A DNA stretch of 16,066 nucleotides from Microbacteriaceae bacterium. GTDB taxonomy: Bacteria > Actinomycetota > Actinomycetes > Actinomycetales > Microbacteriaceae. Shown one piece after another: positions 7,133 through 15,973 of this stretch. Below the pieces are notes generated by a model, which ran no database searches, was not told where the DNA came from, and saw only the letters and a program-made list of their open reading frames with translations. Both the position numbers and the translations under genes were made by a program. How positions within the stretch are numbered: the stretch's first letter is position 1; every line of letters begins with the position of its first letter. Where the stretch lies: NCBI GenBank assembly GCA_022701925.1, contig JAKONM010000100.1, positions 1 through 16,066 on the forward strand, given 5' to 3'.

Positions 7133-7211
7133 GCTCCGATCGTGCGCAGCACGGGTGAACGGCGGGTGACGCGATGCCGCCCGAGTCGGGCGTGTCAGCC
7201 CGCCGGATGCC

Positions 7212-7217
7212 TAGGGT
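7212..7217 (+). promoter_or_regulatory. -10 box of the acid phosphatase gene
   Basis: TAGGGT fits the TAnnnT -10 pattern of actinobacterial housekeeping promoters and predicts transcription starting near 7224, giving a leader of about 30 bases with GGAAGGAA before the ATG at 7255. No clear -35 is visible. The same hexamer precedes the gabT-like gene at 15961. Confidence 0.5.
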
Positions 7218-7254
7218 GCTCCGCGTGCTCACCCAGCCCGTCGGAAGGAACCGC

Positions 7255-8082
7255 ATGCCCCGAATCCGCCGTCCCCGCCTCGCCGTCGCCGCGCTCGCGA
7301 CCGCCGCACTCATCGGCATCGGCGGTGCCGCGGTCGCCGCGTCGCCGCAGCCCTCGATCCAGACGAAGACCCCGAAGACCGCCTCCTCCATCACCAACAT
7401 CGACGTGCTGCGCCAGCAGATCGCCAACTACTACGGCGACCCGCTGAAGACGGGCGTCGTCGGCGCGAAGTCCAACTACGTGAAGGAGCTGCGCGGCATC
7501 GAGTCGAGGGCCGCCAGGTACCTGGCCCGCGCCAAGGCCGACCGCGGCACGAAGAAGGCGATCCTGCTCGACGTCGACGACACGACCCTGGCCACGTACA
7601 ACTACGAGGTCGCCAGCAACTGGGCGTACAACCCGACCACGAACGGGCAGTACGTCACGGACCAGCGGTTCCCGGCGGTGCCGGGCATGGTGCAGCTGGT
7701 GCGGCAGGCGAAGGCCCGCGGCTACGCGGTGTTCTTCCTGACCGGGCGCGGGGCGGCGCAGGAGACCGCCACGCTCGGCAACCTGACGAGCGACGGCGTG
7801 GGCGTCGACGCGGGCTACCCGCAGCCGACGGACCCGGACGGCTCGGGCCCGGAGGACGGGCTGTACACGAAGCCGGCGCTCGCCGACTACCCGCAGTACC
7901 TGAAGGACGTGTGCGGCACGGCCGCCTGCACGACGATCCAGTACAAGTCGGCGACCCGGAAGCACATCGAGCACCTGGGCTACGACATCGTGGCGAACTT
8001 CGGCGACCAGTTCAGCGACCTGAAGGGCGGCGCGGCCGACCGCACGGTCAAGCTGCCGAACCCCAGCTACTACCTGCCCTGA
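7255..8082 (+). CDS. Secreted HAD-family acid phosphatase (class B / subfamily IIIB)
   Basis: This is a predicted exported phosphomonoesterase of 275 residues. The N-terminus is a classic signal peptide: MPRIRRPR, a hydrophobic core and an Ala-rich cleavage region (GGAAVAAS) near residue 29-31. HAD motif I is LLDVDDTTL with nucleophile D106 and D108. Motif II is FFLTGRG with T163, the catalytic lysine is probably K231 in QYKSATRKH, and motif III is GDQFSDL with D251 and D255. The start at ATG 7255 is fixed by GGAAGGAA (7243-7250) and by the signal peptide; frames open upstream add no useful sequence. It may release phosphate from organic esters outside the cytoplasm, which fits the divergent polyphosphate kinase, but a joint role is inference. 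A strong hairpin follows the stop. Confidence 0.9.
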   Translation: MPRIRRPRLAVAALATAALIGIGGAAVAASPQPSIQTKTPKTASSITNIDVLRQQIANYYGDPLKTGVVGAKSNYVKELRGIESRAARYLARAKADRGTKKAILLDVDDTTLATYNYEVASNWAYNPTTNGQYVTDQRFPAVPGMVQLVRQAKARGYAVFFLTGRGAAQETATLGNLTSDGVGVDAGYPQPTDPDGSGPEDGLYTKPALADYPQYLKDVCGTAACTTIQYKSATRKHIEHLGYDIVANFGDQFSDLKGGAADRTVKLPNPSYYLP

Positions 8083-8090
8083 TCCGGCAC

Positions 8091-8130
8091 GACGGGGCCC
8101 CCTGCACCGGAGGGTGCAGGGGGCTCCGTC
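8091..8130. terminator. Bidirectional terminator hairpin
   Basis: Bases 8091-8108 pair with 8113-8130 over 18 bp (17 Watson-Crick and one G:U) around the tetraloop GGAG. It begins 8 bases after the phosphatase stop and ends 20 bases before the glgX stop on the other strand. T-tracts are absent, as is common in high-GC genomes, but the stem stability and convergent position make the call strong. Confidence 0.88.
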
Positions 8131-8150
8131 GCGTCGGTGCGATCCCTCGA

Positions 8151-10199
<2,049 letters not shown>

Positions 10200-10230
10200 G
10201 AGACGGCCTTCCTTCCGGGAGCGACGGCTG

Positions 10231-10236
10231 ATCGTA
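10231..10236 (-). promoter_or_regulatory. -10 box of glgX
   Basis: Read on the minus strand this is TACGAT, a good match to the TAnnnT pattern. It lies 31 bases before the glgX ATG, allowing a leader of about 25 bases that includes the strong purine-rich ribosome site. No convincing -35 sequence is seen. Confidence 0.5.
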
Positions 10237-10304
10237 GGTGGAGGCCTGCCTCGCGGTCTGAGCGACCGCCCGGCGCAGGCTGGACGAACGCCTGCCGAGC
10301 GCTG

Positions 10305-10332
10305 TCAGCGGGCGGGGCTACGGTCCCGCTGA
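10305..10332 (+). promoter_or_regulatory. Inverted repeat spanning the aldo/keto reductase -10 box
   Basis: TCAGCGGG (10305-10312) and CCCGCTGA (10325-10332) are perfect 8-bp inverted arms around 12 bases that include the likely -10 hexamer TACGGT (10319-10324). The ribosome site GAGGAGG follows at 10336-10342, with GTG at 10348. The dyad could be a repressor site covering the promoter. No regulator gene is adjacent, so the binding protein is unknown. Confidence 0.45.
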
Positions 10333-10347
10333 AACGAGGAGGACCAC

Positions 10348-11358
10348 GTGGAGCACCGCTTCCTGGGCGCATCGGGGCTGAAGGTCTCGGAGATCACCTA
10401 CGGCAACTGGCTGACGCACGGCAGCCAGATCGAGGAGGACGCCGCGACGGCCTGCGTGCACGCGGCCCTCGACGCCGGCATCTCCAGCTTCGACACGGCC
10501 GACGCCTATGCGGACGGCGCCGCGGAGACGGTGCTGGGGCGGGCGCTCAAGGGCCAGCGCCGCCAGTCGCTCGAGATCTTCACGAAGGTCTACTGGCCCA
10601 CCGGGCCCAAGGGCCCGAACGACGTCGGCCTCTCGCGCAAGCACGTCATGGAGTCGATCGACGCGTCGCTGACGCGGCTCGGCACCGACTACGTCGACCT
10701 CTACCAGGCGCACCGGTACGACACCGGGACGCCGCTGGAGGAGACGATGCAGGCGTTCGCCGACGTCGTGCGCTCCGGCAAGGCCCTGTACATCGGGGTC
10801 TCGGAGTGGACGGCGCCGCAGCTGCGCGAGGGTGCGGCCCTGGCGAAGCGGCTCGGCGTGCCGCTCGTGTCGAACCAGCCGCAGTACTCCGCGCTGTGGC
10901 GCGTGATCGAGGGCGAGGTCGTGCCCGCCTCCGAGGAGCTGGGCCTGTCGCAGATCGTCTTCTCGCCGATCGCGCAGGGCGTGCTGACCGGCAAGTACCG
11001 GCCCGGGCAGCCGGTGCCCGAGGGCAGCCGGGCCACCGACACGAAGGGCGGCGCCGACTTCGTCAAGCGCTTCCTGCGCGACGACGTGCTGCAGCGGGTG
11101 CAGGACCTGGCGCCGATCGCGGCCGAGCTCGACCTCACCTCGGCGCAGCTGGCGGTGGCGTGGGTGCTGCAGAACCAGAACGTGGCCTCGGCGATCATCG
11201 GCGCCTCCCGGCCGGAGCAGGTGGCCGAGAACGTGAAGGCCGCCGGCGTCGTGGTGCCGCTGCCGCTGATGGAGCGGGTCGACGAGGTGCTGGGCGACGT
11301 CGTGGAGCGTGACGCGGCGCGCACCGCGGCGAACGCGCCGAAGACGCGCCCGGCCTGA
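10348..11358 (+). CDS. Aldo/keto reductase (Kv-beta/YghZ-like branch)
   Basis: This is an NADPH-dependent oxidoreductase of the aldo/keto reductase superfamily, an (alpha/beta)8 barrel of 336 residues. The catalytic tetrad is complete: D49 and Y54 in FDTADAY, K80 in IFTKVYW, and H122 in YQAHRYD. The cofactor-binding end is visible as SAIIGASRPEQVAENVKA. Other family marks are RFLGASGLKVSEITYGNW at the N-terminus and the FSPIAQGVLTGKY segment. The start is GTG at 10348, five bases after GAGGAGG. Sequence style resembles the voltage-gated potassium channel beta-subunit-like reductases, often annotated in actinobacteria without a known substrate. It is divergent from glgX, with a promoter of its own. 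Confidence 0.95.
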   Translation: MEHRFLGASGLKVSEITYGNWLTHGSQIEEDAATACVHAALDAGISSFDTADAYADGAAETVLGRALKGQRRQSLEIFTKVYWPTGPKGPNDVGLSRKHVMESIDASLTRLGTDYVDLYQAHRYDTGTPLEETMQAFADVVRSGKALYIGVSEWTAPQLREGAALAKRLGVPLVSNQPQYSALWRVIEGEVVPASEELGLSQIVFSPIAQGVLTGKYRPGQPVPEGSRATDTKGGADFVKRFLRDDVLQRVQDLAPIAAELDLTSAQLAVAWVLQNQNVASAIIGASRPEQVAENVKAAGVVVPLPLMERVDEVLGDVVERDAARTAANAPKTRPA

Positions 11359-11371
11359 TCCGAGGCCGCCG

Positions 11372-11396
11372 CTCCTGACCCGACGCGGTGCAGGAG
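11372..11396 (+). terminator. Weak hairpin after the aldo/keto reductase
   Basis: CTCCTG (11372-11377) and CAGGAG (11391-11396) form a 6-bp stem 14 bases after the reductase stop. It is short and lacks a T-tract, so termination is only suggested by position. Confidence 0.3.
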
Positions 11397-11439
11397 ACCA
11401 TTCCGCCGTCCCGGTTCGCGGAGGGCGCGACCCGGCGCG

Positions 11440-11445
11440 CATGAT
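11440..11445 (+). promoter_or_regulatory. Candidate -10 box of a leaderless lipoprotein transcript
   Basis: CATGAT ends seven bases before the GTG at 11453, the spacing expected when transcription starts at the first base of the start codon. No ribosome site lies at normal distance from either the GTG or the in-frame ATGs at 11441 and 11444, which supports the leaderless reading. Confidence 0.4.
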
Positions 11446-11452
11446 GGGGCGA

Positions 11453-13033
11453 GTGCCCCGCCGACCCGCGCTCGCCGCAGCCCTGCTCGTCACCGCCCTG
11501 GCCCTGACCGGCTGCACCACGGGCACGCCCGGACCGGACCGGCCGTCGGCGTCGCCGACGCGGGCCGCCGCGGTGCGGTTCGCGCAGCAGGACGCGGCAC
11601 GGCCGGTCGTGGTGGCGGCGTCGACCGCCCCGGCGCGGGCGGTGCAGGCCAGCCGCGTCTTCTTCGCCGCGTCGCCGGGGGTGGTCGTCGCCTCGGACGG
11701 AGACGCCGCGGGGCAGCGCGCCGCCGGGGCGGTCGCCGAGCGGCTGCACGTGCCGATGCTGCTGCTGCCCGCCGACCCGACCGCCATGCCGACCCCCGCC
11801 GGCGCGTCGTCCTCGCCGAGCGCGACCCTCTCCGCCTCCGCGTCCGGAGGGTCTTCGAGCGCCGCCGCCGGGGTGCGGGCCGCGGTGGCCGGCGAGGTGC
11901 GGCGGCTGGGCGCCGAGTGGGTGGCGGGGGCGGACGCGCCGCGGCTGCCGGGCGTGCGCGCGCTGGCGCTGGGCGCCGCACCGGCGGTGACCGTGCCCGC
12001 CCGGCCGGTCAGCACCGTCGTGGCGGGCAGCAGCAGCGCGGATACGGCGGCGCTGGCCACGGCCCGCGCCGCCGGCGCGACCGTGGTGGGCCTGTCGGCG
12101 GGGCAGGAGCTGCCGGGTGCGTCCAGCGACGCGGTGACGGCGCTCGCGAAGGCGGCGGACGACCCGGCGATGCTGATCGGCAGCGTGTTCGCGCGGCTGG
12201 AGGACCCGACCTGGGCCGTCGCCGCGGCGCGCACCGGCTACCAGTACCCGGGCGGCGGCCAGGTGCCGTTCGACGGCCGGCTCTTCGTCGCGCTGTACGG
12301 CACGCCCTCCGACGGGGTGCTGGGCGTACTCGGCCGGCAGGGTCCGCAGGCGACAATCGACCGGGTGAAGGCGCTGGCCGGTCAGTACCGGGCCCTGGTG
12401 GACCGTCCGGTGGCGCCGATGCTCGAGGTGATCGCGACCGTGGCCGCCGGGACGCCCACGGACGACGGGGACTACTCCAGCGAGATCGACGTCTCCGCGC
12501 TCGAGCCGTACGTCGACCGGGCGGCCGCGGCGGGTGTCCCGGTGGTCCTCGACCTGCAGCCCGGGCGCAGCGACTTCCTGACCCAGGCCAAGGCCTACCG
12601 CACGCTGCTCGAGAAGCCGAACGTGGGCCTGGCGCTGGACCCGGAGTGGCGGCTCGGCCCCGGCCAGCGCCCGCTGGTGCAGATCGGCCGGGTCTCCGCG
12701 GCCGAGGTGAACCGCACCTCCGCCTGGCTGGCCGACCTGGTGCGCGAGCGCGGCCTGCCGCCGAAGCCGTTCGTGCTGCACCAGTTCCGGCTGACGATGC
12801 TGCAGGACCGGTCGAGCATCGTGGTGGACCGGCCGGAGCTCGACGTGCTGATCCACGTCGACGGGCAGGGCGGGCAGCCCGACAAGCAGGCGACGTGGCG
12901 GGCCGTGCGGCAGGGCGCGCCGAAGGTCGCGTGGGGCTGGAAGAACTTCCTGGAGAAGGACACCCCGGTGCTGACCCCGCGGCAGACGATCCAGCAGGTG
13001 CATCCGACCCCGGACCTGATCACCTACCAGTAG
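11453..13033 (+). CDS. Putative lipoprotein of unknown function
   Basis: The protein has 526 residues from GTG 11453 (or four more from ATG 11441). The N-terminus MPRRPALAAALLVTALALTGC is a lipoprotein signal with lipobox LTGC and lipidated C21, so it should sit on the outer face of the membrane. Residues to about 220 contain Ala/Val-rich repeats such as FFAASPGVVVASDGDAAGQ followed by HVPMLLLPAD, which recall cell-wall-binding repeat 2 domains, broken by a Ser/Ala-rich linker. The second half (about 240-526) looks like a folded enzyme-like domain, perhaps a TIM barrel, with PVVLDLQPG (D367) and GLALDPEWRL (D396, E398). I do not recognise a characterised family and propose no reaction. It runs into a terminator shared with the convergent tetR gene. 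Confidence 0.8.
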   Translation: MPRRPALAAALLVTALALTGCTTGTPGPDRPSASPTRAAAVRFAQQDAARPVVVAASTAPARAVQASRVFFAASPGVVVASDGDAAGQRAAGAVAERLHVPMLLLPADPTAMPTPAGASSSPSATLSASASGGSSSAAAGVRAAVAGEVRRLGAEWVAGADAPRLPGVRALALGAAPAVTVPARPVSTVVAGSSSADTAALATARAAGATVVGLSAGQELPGASSDAVTALAKAADDPAMLIGSVFARLEDPTWAVAAARTGYQYPGGGQVPFDGRLFVALYGTPSDGVLGVLGRQGPQATIDRVKALAGQYRALVDRPVAPMLEVIATVAAGTPTDDGDYSSEIDVSALEPYVDRAAAAGVPVVLDLQPGRSDFLTQAKAYRTLLEKPNVGLALDPEWRLGPGQRPLVQIGRVSAAEVNRTSAWLADLVRERGLPPKPFVLHQFRLTMLQDRSSIVVDRPELDVLIHVDGQGGQPDKQATWRAVRQGAPKVAWGWKNFLEKDTPVLTPRQTIQQVHPTPDLITYQ

Positions 13034-13046
13034 CCCCGGGCGCGTC

Positions 13047-13103
13047 CCGGTCCGGCGGGGCCGGCCTGCGGCGCATCGTCGCCGCGTCCTCCCGCCGGAC
13101 CGG
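13047..13103. terminator. Bidirectional terminator with nested stem
   Basis: CCGGTCCGGCGGG (13047-13059) pairs perfectly with CCCGCCGGACCGG (13091-13103). A smaller stem, GCGGCG (13068-13073) with CGCCGC (13080-13085), sits inside the 31-base loop. The element fills the gap between the lipoprotein stop and the tetR stop on the opposite strand, so it can act in both directions. Confidence 0.75.
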
Positions 13104-13108
13104 TCCGC

Positions 13109-13687
13109 TCAGTCCAGCGAGGCCGCTGCGGCGCGCAGCTCGGCGAGGGCCGCGGCGACGGCGCGGGCCAGGTCGTCCGACCCGGTGCGCTCGCCCTGCG
13201 ACCAGGCGGCGAACCCCCGCGAGAACGCCAGCACCCCCATCTCCGCGGCGAGACGGGCGGGCGCCTCCTGCACGCCGCGCCGGGCGAGCGCAGCCGACAT
13301 CGAGGCGGCGAGGCCCGCCTCCTTGAGCAGGCTGCGCTCCTGCAGCTCGGTGCTGGTGGCGACGATGGCCGTCAGCCGGGGGCCGAGGTCGTGGTTCACC
13401 GGTCCCATGGCGCCCGCCGCGCGCTCGAGGCCCGCCGCGACCGCGGTGAGCGGGCTCGACCCCGGCGGCGCCGACTCGACGCCCTCGGACATCAGGTCGC
13501 TCAGCACGGCCTGCCCGGCGGAGAGCAGCTCGCGCTTGTCGCCGAAGTGGCGGAAGAAGGTGCTCCTCGTGACGCCGGCGCGCTCGGCGATCTGCGCCAC
13601 CGTGGTGTCGTCGTAGCCCTGCTCGCCGAACAGGTCGACCGCGGCGAGCACCAGCCGCTGCCGCGCATCGGGAGCCCAGCGAGCCAT
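13109..13687 (-). CDS. TetR-family transcriptional regulator
   Basis: The protein has 192 residues. The N-terminal TetR helix-turn-helix is clear: RQRLVLAAVDLFGEQGYDDTTVAQIAERAGVTR... with the recognition helix near 38-47 and FFRHFGDKRELL after it. The C-terminal ligand and dimer domain is helical and unassigned. The start ATG at 13687 lies six bases after TACGAT (13694-13699, minus), so the transcript is probably leaderless. It is divergent from an SDR/epimerase-like gene, and the gap carries two similar palindromes (13729-13752 and 13762-13785), one of them over the neighbour's promoter. This layout is that of a local repressor controlling the divergent gene, and perhaps itself. The ligand is unknown but is likely a small molecule handled by the oxidoreductase-like neighbour. 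Confidence 0.95.
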   Translation of the reverse strand: MARWAPDARQRLVLAAVDLFGEQGYDDTTVAQIAERAGVTRSTFFRHFGDKRELLSAGQAVLSDLMSEGVESAPPGSSPLTAVAAGLERAAGAMGPVNHDLGPRLTAIVATSTELQERSLLKEAGLAASMSAALARRGVQEAPARLAAEMGVLAFSRGFAAWSQGERTGSDDLARAVAAALAELRAAAASLD

Positions 13688-13693
13688 GTCGGC

Positions 13694-13699
13694 ATCGTA
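13694..13699 (-). promoter_or_regulatory. -10 box of a leaderless tetR transcript
   Basis: TACGAT on the minus strand ends six bases before the tetR ATG (complement of 13685-13687). There is no Shine-Dalgarno sequence, so transcription probably starts at or next to the A of the start codon. Confidence 0.6.
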
Positions 13700-13728
13700 G
13701 GCGGCGGCACCGGCGGTGCGCCGCCCCA

Positions 13729-13752
13729 GTGATGGGACTGGTGTCCCGTCAG
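13729..13752. promoter_or_regulatory. Candidate TetR operator 1
   Basis: GTGATGGGAC (13729-13738) and GTCCCGTCAG (13743-13752) form an imperfect palindrome (8 of 10 positions) around TGGT. The left arm plus one base, GTGATGGGACT, is repeated exactly in operator 2, and the centres are 33 bp apart, about three helical turns. It lies over the expected -35 region of the epimerase-like gene and upstream of the tetR promoter. Confidence 0.65.
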
Positions 13753-13757
13753 GGTGC

Positions 13758-13763
13758 TACGGT
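13758..13763 (+). promoter_or_regulatory. -10 box of the epimerase-like gene
   Basis: TACGGT lies 37 bases before the ATG at 13801, directly between and touching the two palindromes. It matches the -10 before the aldo/keto reductase. The leader would contain operator 2 and the ribosome site GGAGG. Confidence 0.55.
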
Positions 13764-13785
13764 GATGGGACTCAAGTCGCATCAC
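13762..13785. promoter_or_regulatory. Candidate TetR operator 2
   Basis: GTGATGGGACT (13762-13772) and AGTCGCATCAC (13775-13785) are 11-base arms matching at 10 of 11 positions around a two-base centre. It overlaps the end of the -10 box and the predicted transcription start of the epimerase-like gene, a repressing position. Confidence 0.7.
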
Positions 13786-13800
13786 TGCAGGAGGATCGCA

Positions 13801-14681
13801 TGGACGTCTTCATCACCGGCGGAACGGGACTGATCGGGTCGGCCGTCGTCGCCGAGCTGCTGCGGACCGGCCACACCGTCACCGCACTGGCGCGGTCCGA
13901 CCGCTCGGCCGCCGCCGCGCAGGCCGCGGGCGCCCGGACGGTCCGCGGCGGGCTTTCCGACCTGGACGTCCTGCGGAGCGCGGCGGAGGCCGCCGACGGC
14001 GTCGTGCACCTGGCGTTCTCGAACGACTTCAGCACCGCCGCCGCGCTGGAGGCCTCGGTCGCCGAGGAGACCGCCGCCGTCCGCGCGATCGGGGAGGCCC
14101 TCGCCGGCAGCGACCGGCCGTTCGCCACGGTGTCGGGCACGCCGTGGATCCCGGGGCGCGCCTCGACGGAGCGGGACCCCCTGCCGCTGGACGGCCCGGT
14201 GGGCGGTCGCGGCCGCGCGGTCACGGCGACCCTCGCGCTGGCCGAGCGGGGCGTCCGCACGTCCGCGGTGCGGATGCCCCGCACCGTGCACGATCGGGGC
14301 GAGGGCGGCTTCGCCGGGCTGCTGACCGAGGCGGCGAGGAGGACGGGCGTCTCGGGCTGGGTCGGCGACGGGGCGCAGCGCTGGCCGGCGGTGCACGCGG
14401 AGGACGCGGCGGTGCTGTTCCGGCTGGCGCTCGAGCAGGCGCCCGCGGGCTCGTCGTGGCACGCGGTGCAGGACGAGGGCGACGCCATGAAGGACATCGC
14501 GACCGTGATCGGGCGCCGGCTCGGCGTGCCCGCGCAGCAGGTGCCGCAGGAGTCCTTCGGCCCGCTGGGCGCGATCTTCGCGCTGGACCAGGCGGCGTCC
14601 AGCGCGATCACCCGGCGGGAGCTCGGCTGGGAGCCGACCCGCCCGCACCTGCTCGAGGACCTGGAGCTGCTCCGCCCCTGA
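13801..14681 (+). CDS. Atypical SDR / NAD-dependent epimerase-like protein
   Basis: The protein has 293 residues with a Rossmann fold. The dinucleotide loop GGTGLIG (7-13) is intact, and DGVVHLAFSND holds the region that usually contacts the cofactor. It resembles the extended or atypical short-chain dehydrogenases annotated as NAD-dependent epimerase/dehydratase. No Tyr-x-x-x-Lys pair is visible where the catalytic motif belongs (after TVSGTPWIPGR), so it may be an atypical reductase or a binding protein. The C-terminal part ends with TRRELGWEPTRPHLLEDL, a common ending for this group. The start ATG is preceded by GCAGGAGG at normal spacing. It is divergent from the tetR gene and likely controlled by it. 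The substrate is unknown. Confidence 0.88.
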
Positions 14682-14698
14682 CGGGCACGGCTCGGCCG

Positions 14699-14724
14699 GG
14701 CCCGCGGAGCCCGCCCCGCGGGTC
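14699..14724 (+). terminator. Hairpin after the epimerase-like gene
   Basis: Bases 14699-14707 pair with 14716-14724 (CCCGCGG with CCGCGGG plus a G:U and one more pair) around 8 bases, 17 bases after the stop. There is no T-tract. It could separate this gene from the next, which lies 89 bases downstream. Confidence 0.45.
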
Positions 14725-14770
14725 GGGGCGCCTGCTTCCGACCGACCCGGCTCGGCGCTGGCGTCGCGCG

Positions 14771-15364
14771 ATGCGCCGCCGCCTGCTGCCGATCACCGCT
14801 GCGGCGGTGGCGCTCGTGCTGCTGGCCGGAGGCGGGTTCCTGGCCTGGCGGTCGCTGCCGTACGCCCTGCCGCAGGACCAGCCGCAGCGCGCGTCCTCCG
14901 TCGCTCGGCAGATCGCCTACGTCGAGCGCTGGTGGCGGACGCCGAACCCGGAGTACGGCACGCTCGGCGGCACCGACTGCGTCGACTTCACCAGCCAGTC
15001 GCTGCTGGCTCGGGGCTGGCGGATGGACGAGCGGTGGGGCACCTCGGTGACGCTCGGGCGGCGGGCGTACGCACCCGCGTGGGTGAGCTCGACGGCGATG
15101 ATGCGCCTGCTGCAGGAGCGGCCCGACCTGGCGCAGCCCGTCGACGCGACGCGGGTGCAGGTGGGCGACGTCGCCCAGTTCGACTGGGACGGCAGCGGCG
15201 ACCGCGACCACACCGCGGTCGTGTCCCGCGTCGACCGCACGGCCGGCGGCGTGGACGTGCGGGTCGCCGAGCACTCGCCCTCGGGGCTGCACGACGCCGT
15301 CGCCGGACGGCTGGCGGAGCACGGCGCCGCCGCGCGCGTGCACTACTGGCACCTCTCGCACTGA
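14771..15364 (+). CDS. Membrane-anchored Amidase_6-like protein
   Basis: The protein has 197 residues. The N-terminus MRRRLLPITAAAVALVLLAGGGFLAW is a signal anchor or signal peptide, placing the rest outside the membrane. The body fits the putative amidase domain Amidase_6: AYVERWWRTPNPEYGTLGGTDCVDFTSQSLLARGW, with C70 as likely nucleophile. Then come VQVGDVAQFDWDGSGDRDHTAVVS with H147, and the closing VHYWHLSH. In the family the Cys/His pair and the paired D/N-F-x-S-Q motif are conserved; function is usually inferred as cell-wall amide hydrolysis but is poorly tested. The start ATG at 14771 is chosen because the basic n-region and hydrophobic core begin there; no ribosome site is obvious. 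The upstream frame is open but is shadow coding of the preceding gene. Confidence 0.82.
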   Translation: MRRRLLPITAAAVALVLLAGGGFLAWRSLPYALPQDQPQRASSVARQIAYVERWWRTPNPEYGTLGGTDCVDFTSQSLLARGWRMDERWGTSVTLGRRAYAPAWVSSTAMMRLLQERPDLAQPVDATRVQVGDVAQFDWDGSGDRDHTAVVSRVDRTAGGVDVRVAEHSPSGLHDAVAGRLAEHGAAARVHYWHLSH

Positions 15365-15397
15365 TCGCCGGCACCCCGGGCGCCGGAGGCTGCGAGG

Positions 15398-15925
15398 ATG
15401 CGCGGCGTGAGCGCGCGCACCCGCCTGCTGTCCGTGGACGACGCGGCGGAGGTGGCGGGCGTGCTCGCCGCGGAGCGCGCGTTCATGGCGCCGTACGAAC
15501 CCCTCCGCGCCGACGCCTTCTACACCGCGGAGGGCCAGCGGGAGGTGCTGCGGCTGCGGCTGGAGCGGCACGAGGCCGGCCACGAGGTGCCGCGCGCGAT
15601 CGTCGACGACGCCGGCGCCGTGGTCGGCGGGATCACGCTGCAGGCGATCGAACGCGGGCCGTACCTCTCCTGCTCCCTCGGCTACTGGGTGGCGGAGGCC
15701 GTCGGCGGTCGCGGGTACGCGTCGCAGGCCGTCGCGGAGATGCTCGCGGAGGCGTTCGGGCCGCAGGCGCTGCACCGGGTCCAGGCGGTCACGCTGCTCG
15801 ACAACCTGCGCTCGCAGCGGGTGCTCGCGAAGAACGGGTTCACGCACATCGGCACCGCACCGCGCCTGCTGCACCTGGCGGGTGCGTGGCGGGACCACCA
15901 CCTGTTCCAGCGCCTGGCCGACTGA
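15398..15925 (+). CDS. GNAT-family N-acetyltransferase (RimJ/RimL-like)
   Basis: The protein has 175 residues with the GNAT fold of the RimJ/RimL type, which acetylates alpha-amino groups of proteins or small amines using acetyl-CoA. Motif A is readable as LGYWVAEAVGGRGYASQAVAEML, with the acetyl-CoA pyrophosphate loop (G-G-R-G-Y-A). LDNLRSQRVLAKNGFTHIG is the usual C-terminal signature. Two starts are possible. ATG 15398 has GGAGG (15385-15389) eight bases upstream. GTG 15407 lies seven bases after the -10-like GAGGAT (15394-15399), and would be leaderless with 172 residues. I list the ATG because of its ribosome site. The gene follows the amidase-like gene by 33 bases in the same direction and could be co-transcribed. 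The target is unknown. Confidence 0.92.
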   Translation: MRGVSARTRLLSVDDAAEVAGVLAAERAFMAPYEPLRADAFYTAEGQREVLRLRLERHEAGHEVPRAIVDDAGAVVGGITLQAIERGPYLSCSLGYWVAEAVGGRGYASQAVAEMLAEAFGPQALHRVQAVTLLDNLRSQRVLAKNGFTHIGTAPRLLHLAGAWRDHHLFQRLAD

Positions 15926-15960
15926 GTCCGCGCTCCCGGCGCGCTGTCGTCGGCGGAACC

Positions 15961-15966
15961 TAGGGT
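15961..15966 (+). promoter_or_regulatory. -10 box of a leaderless gabT-like transcript
   Basis: TAGGGT ends seven bases before the ATG at 15974, and there is no Shine-Dalgarno sequence in the short gap. This is the clearest leaderless layout in the window. A -35 is not evident. Confidence 0.6.
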
Positions 15967-15973
15967 GCGCTGC

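Noticed and set aside
7174..7254. Earlier start for the acid phosphatase
   Set aside because: It would precede the -10 box TAGGGT and put about 27 extra residues in front of a textbook signal peptide; the ribosome site favours 7255.
5490..7427. Long minus-strand frame overlapping PPK2 and the TOPRIM gene
   Set aside because: It is out of frame with PPK2, whose P-loop frame is unambiguous, and antisense to the well-supported TOPRIM gene.
13716..13800. Earlier in-frame start for the epimerase-like gene
   Set aside because: The region holds the promoter and both palindromes; the Rossmann strand begins at ATG 13801 behind a good ribosome site.
14144..14770. Upstream extension of the amidase-like frame
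   Set aside because: It overlaps the epimerase-like gene in another frame and has shadow composition; the signal anchor begins at 14771.
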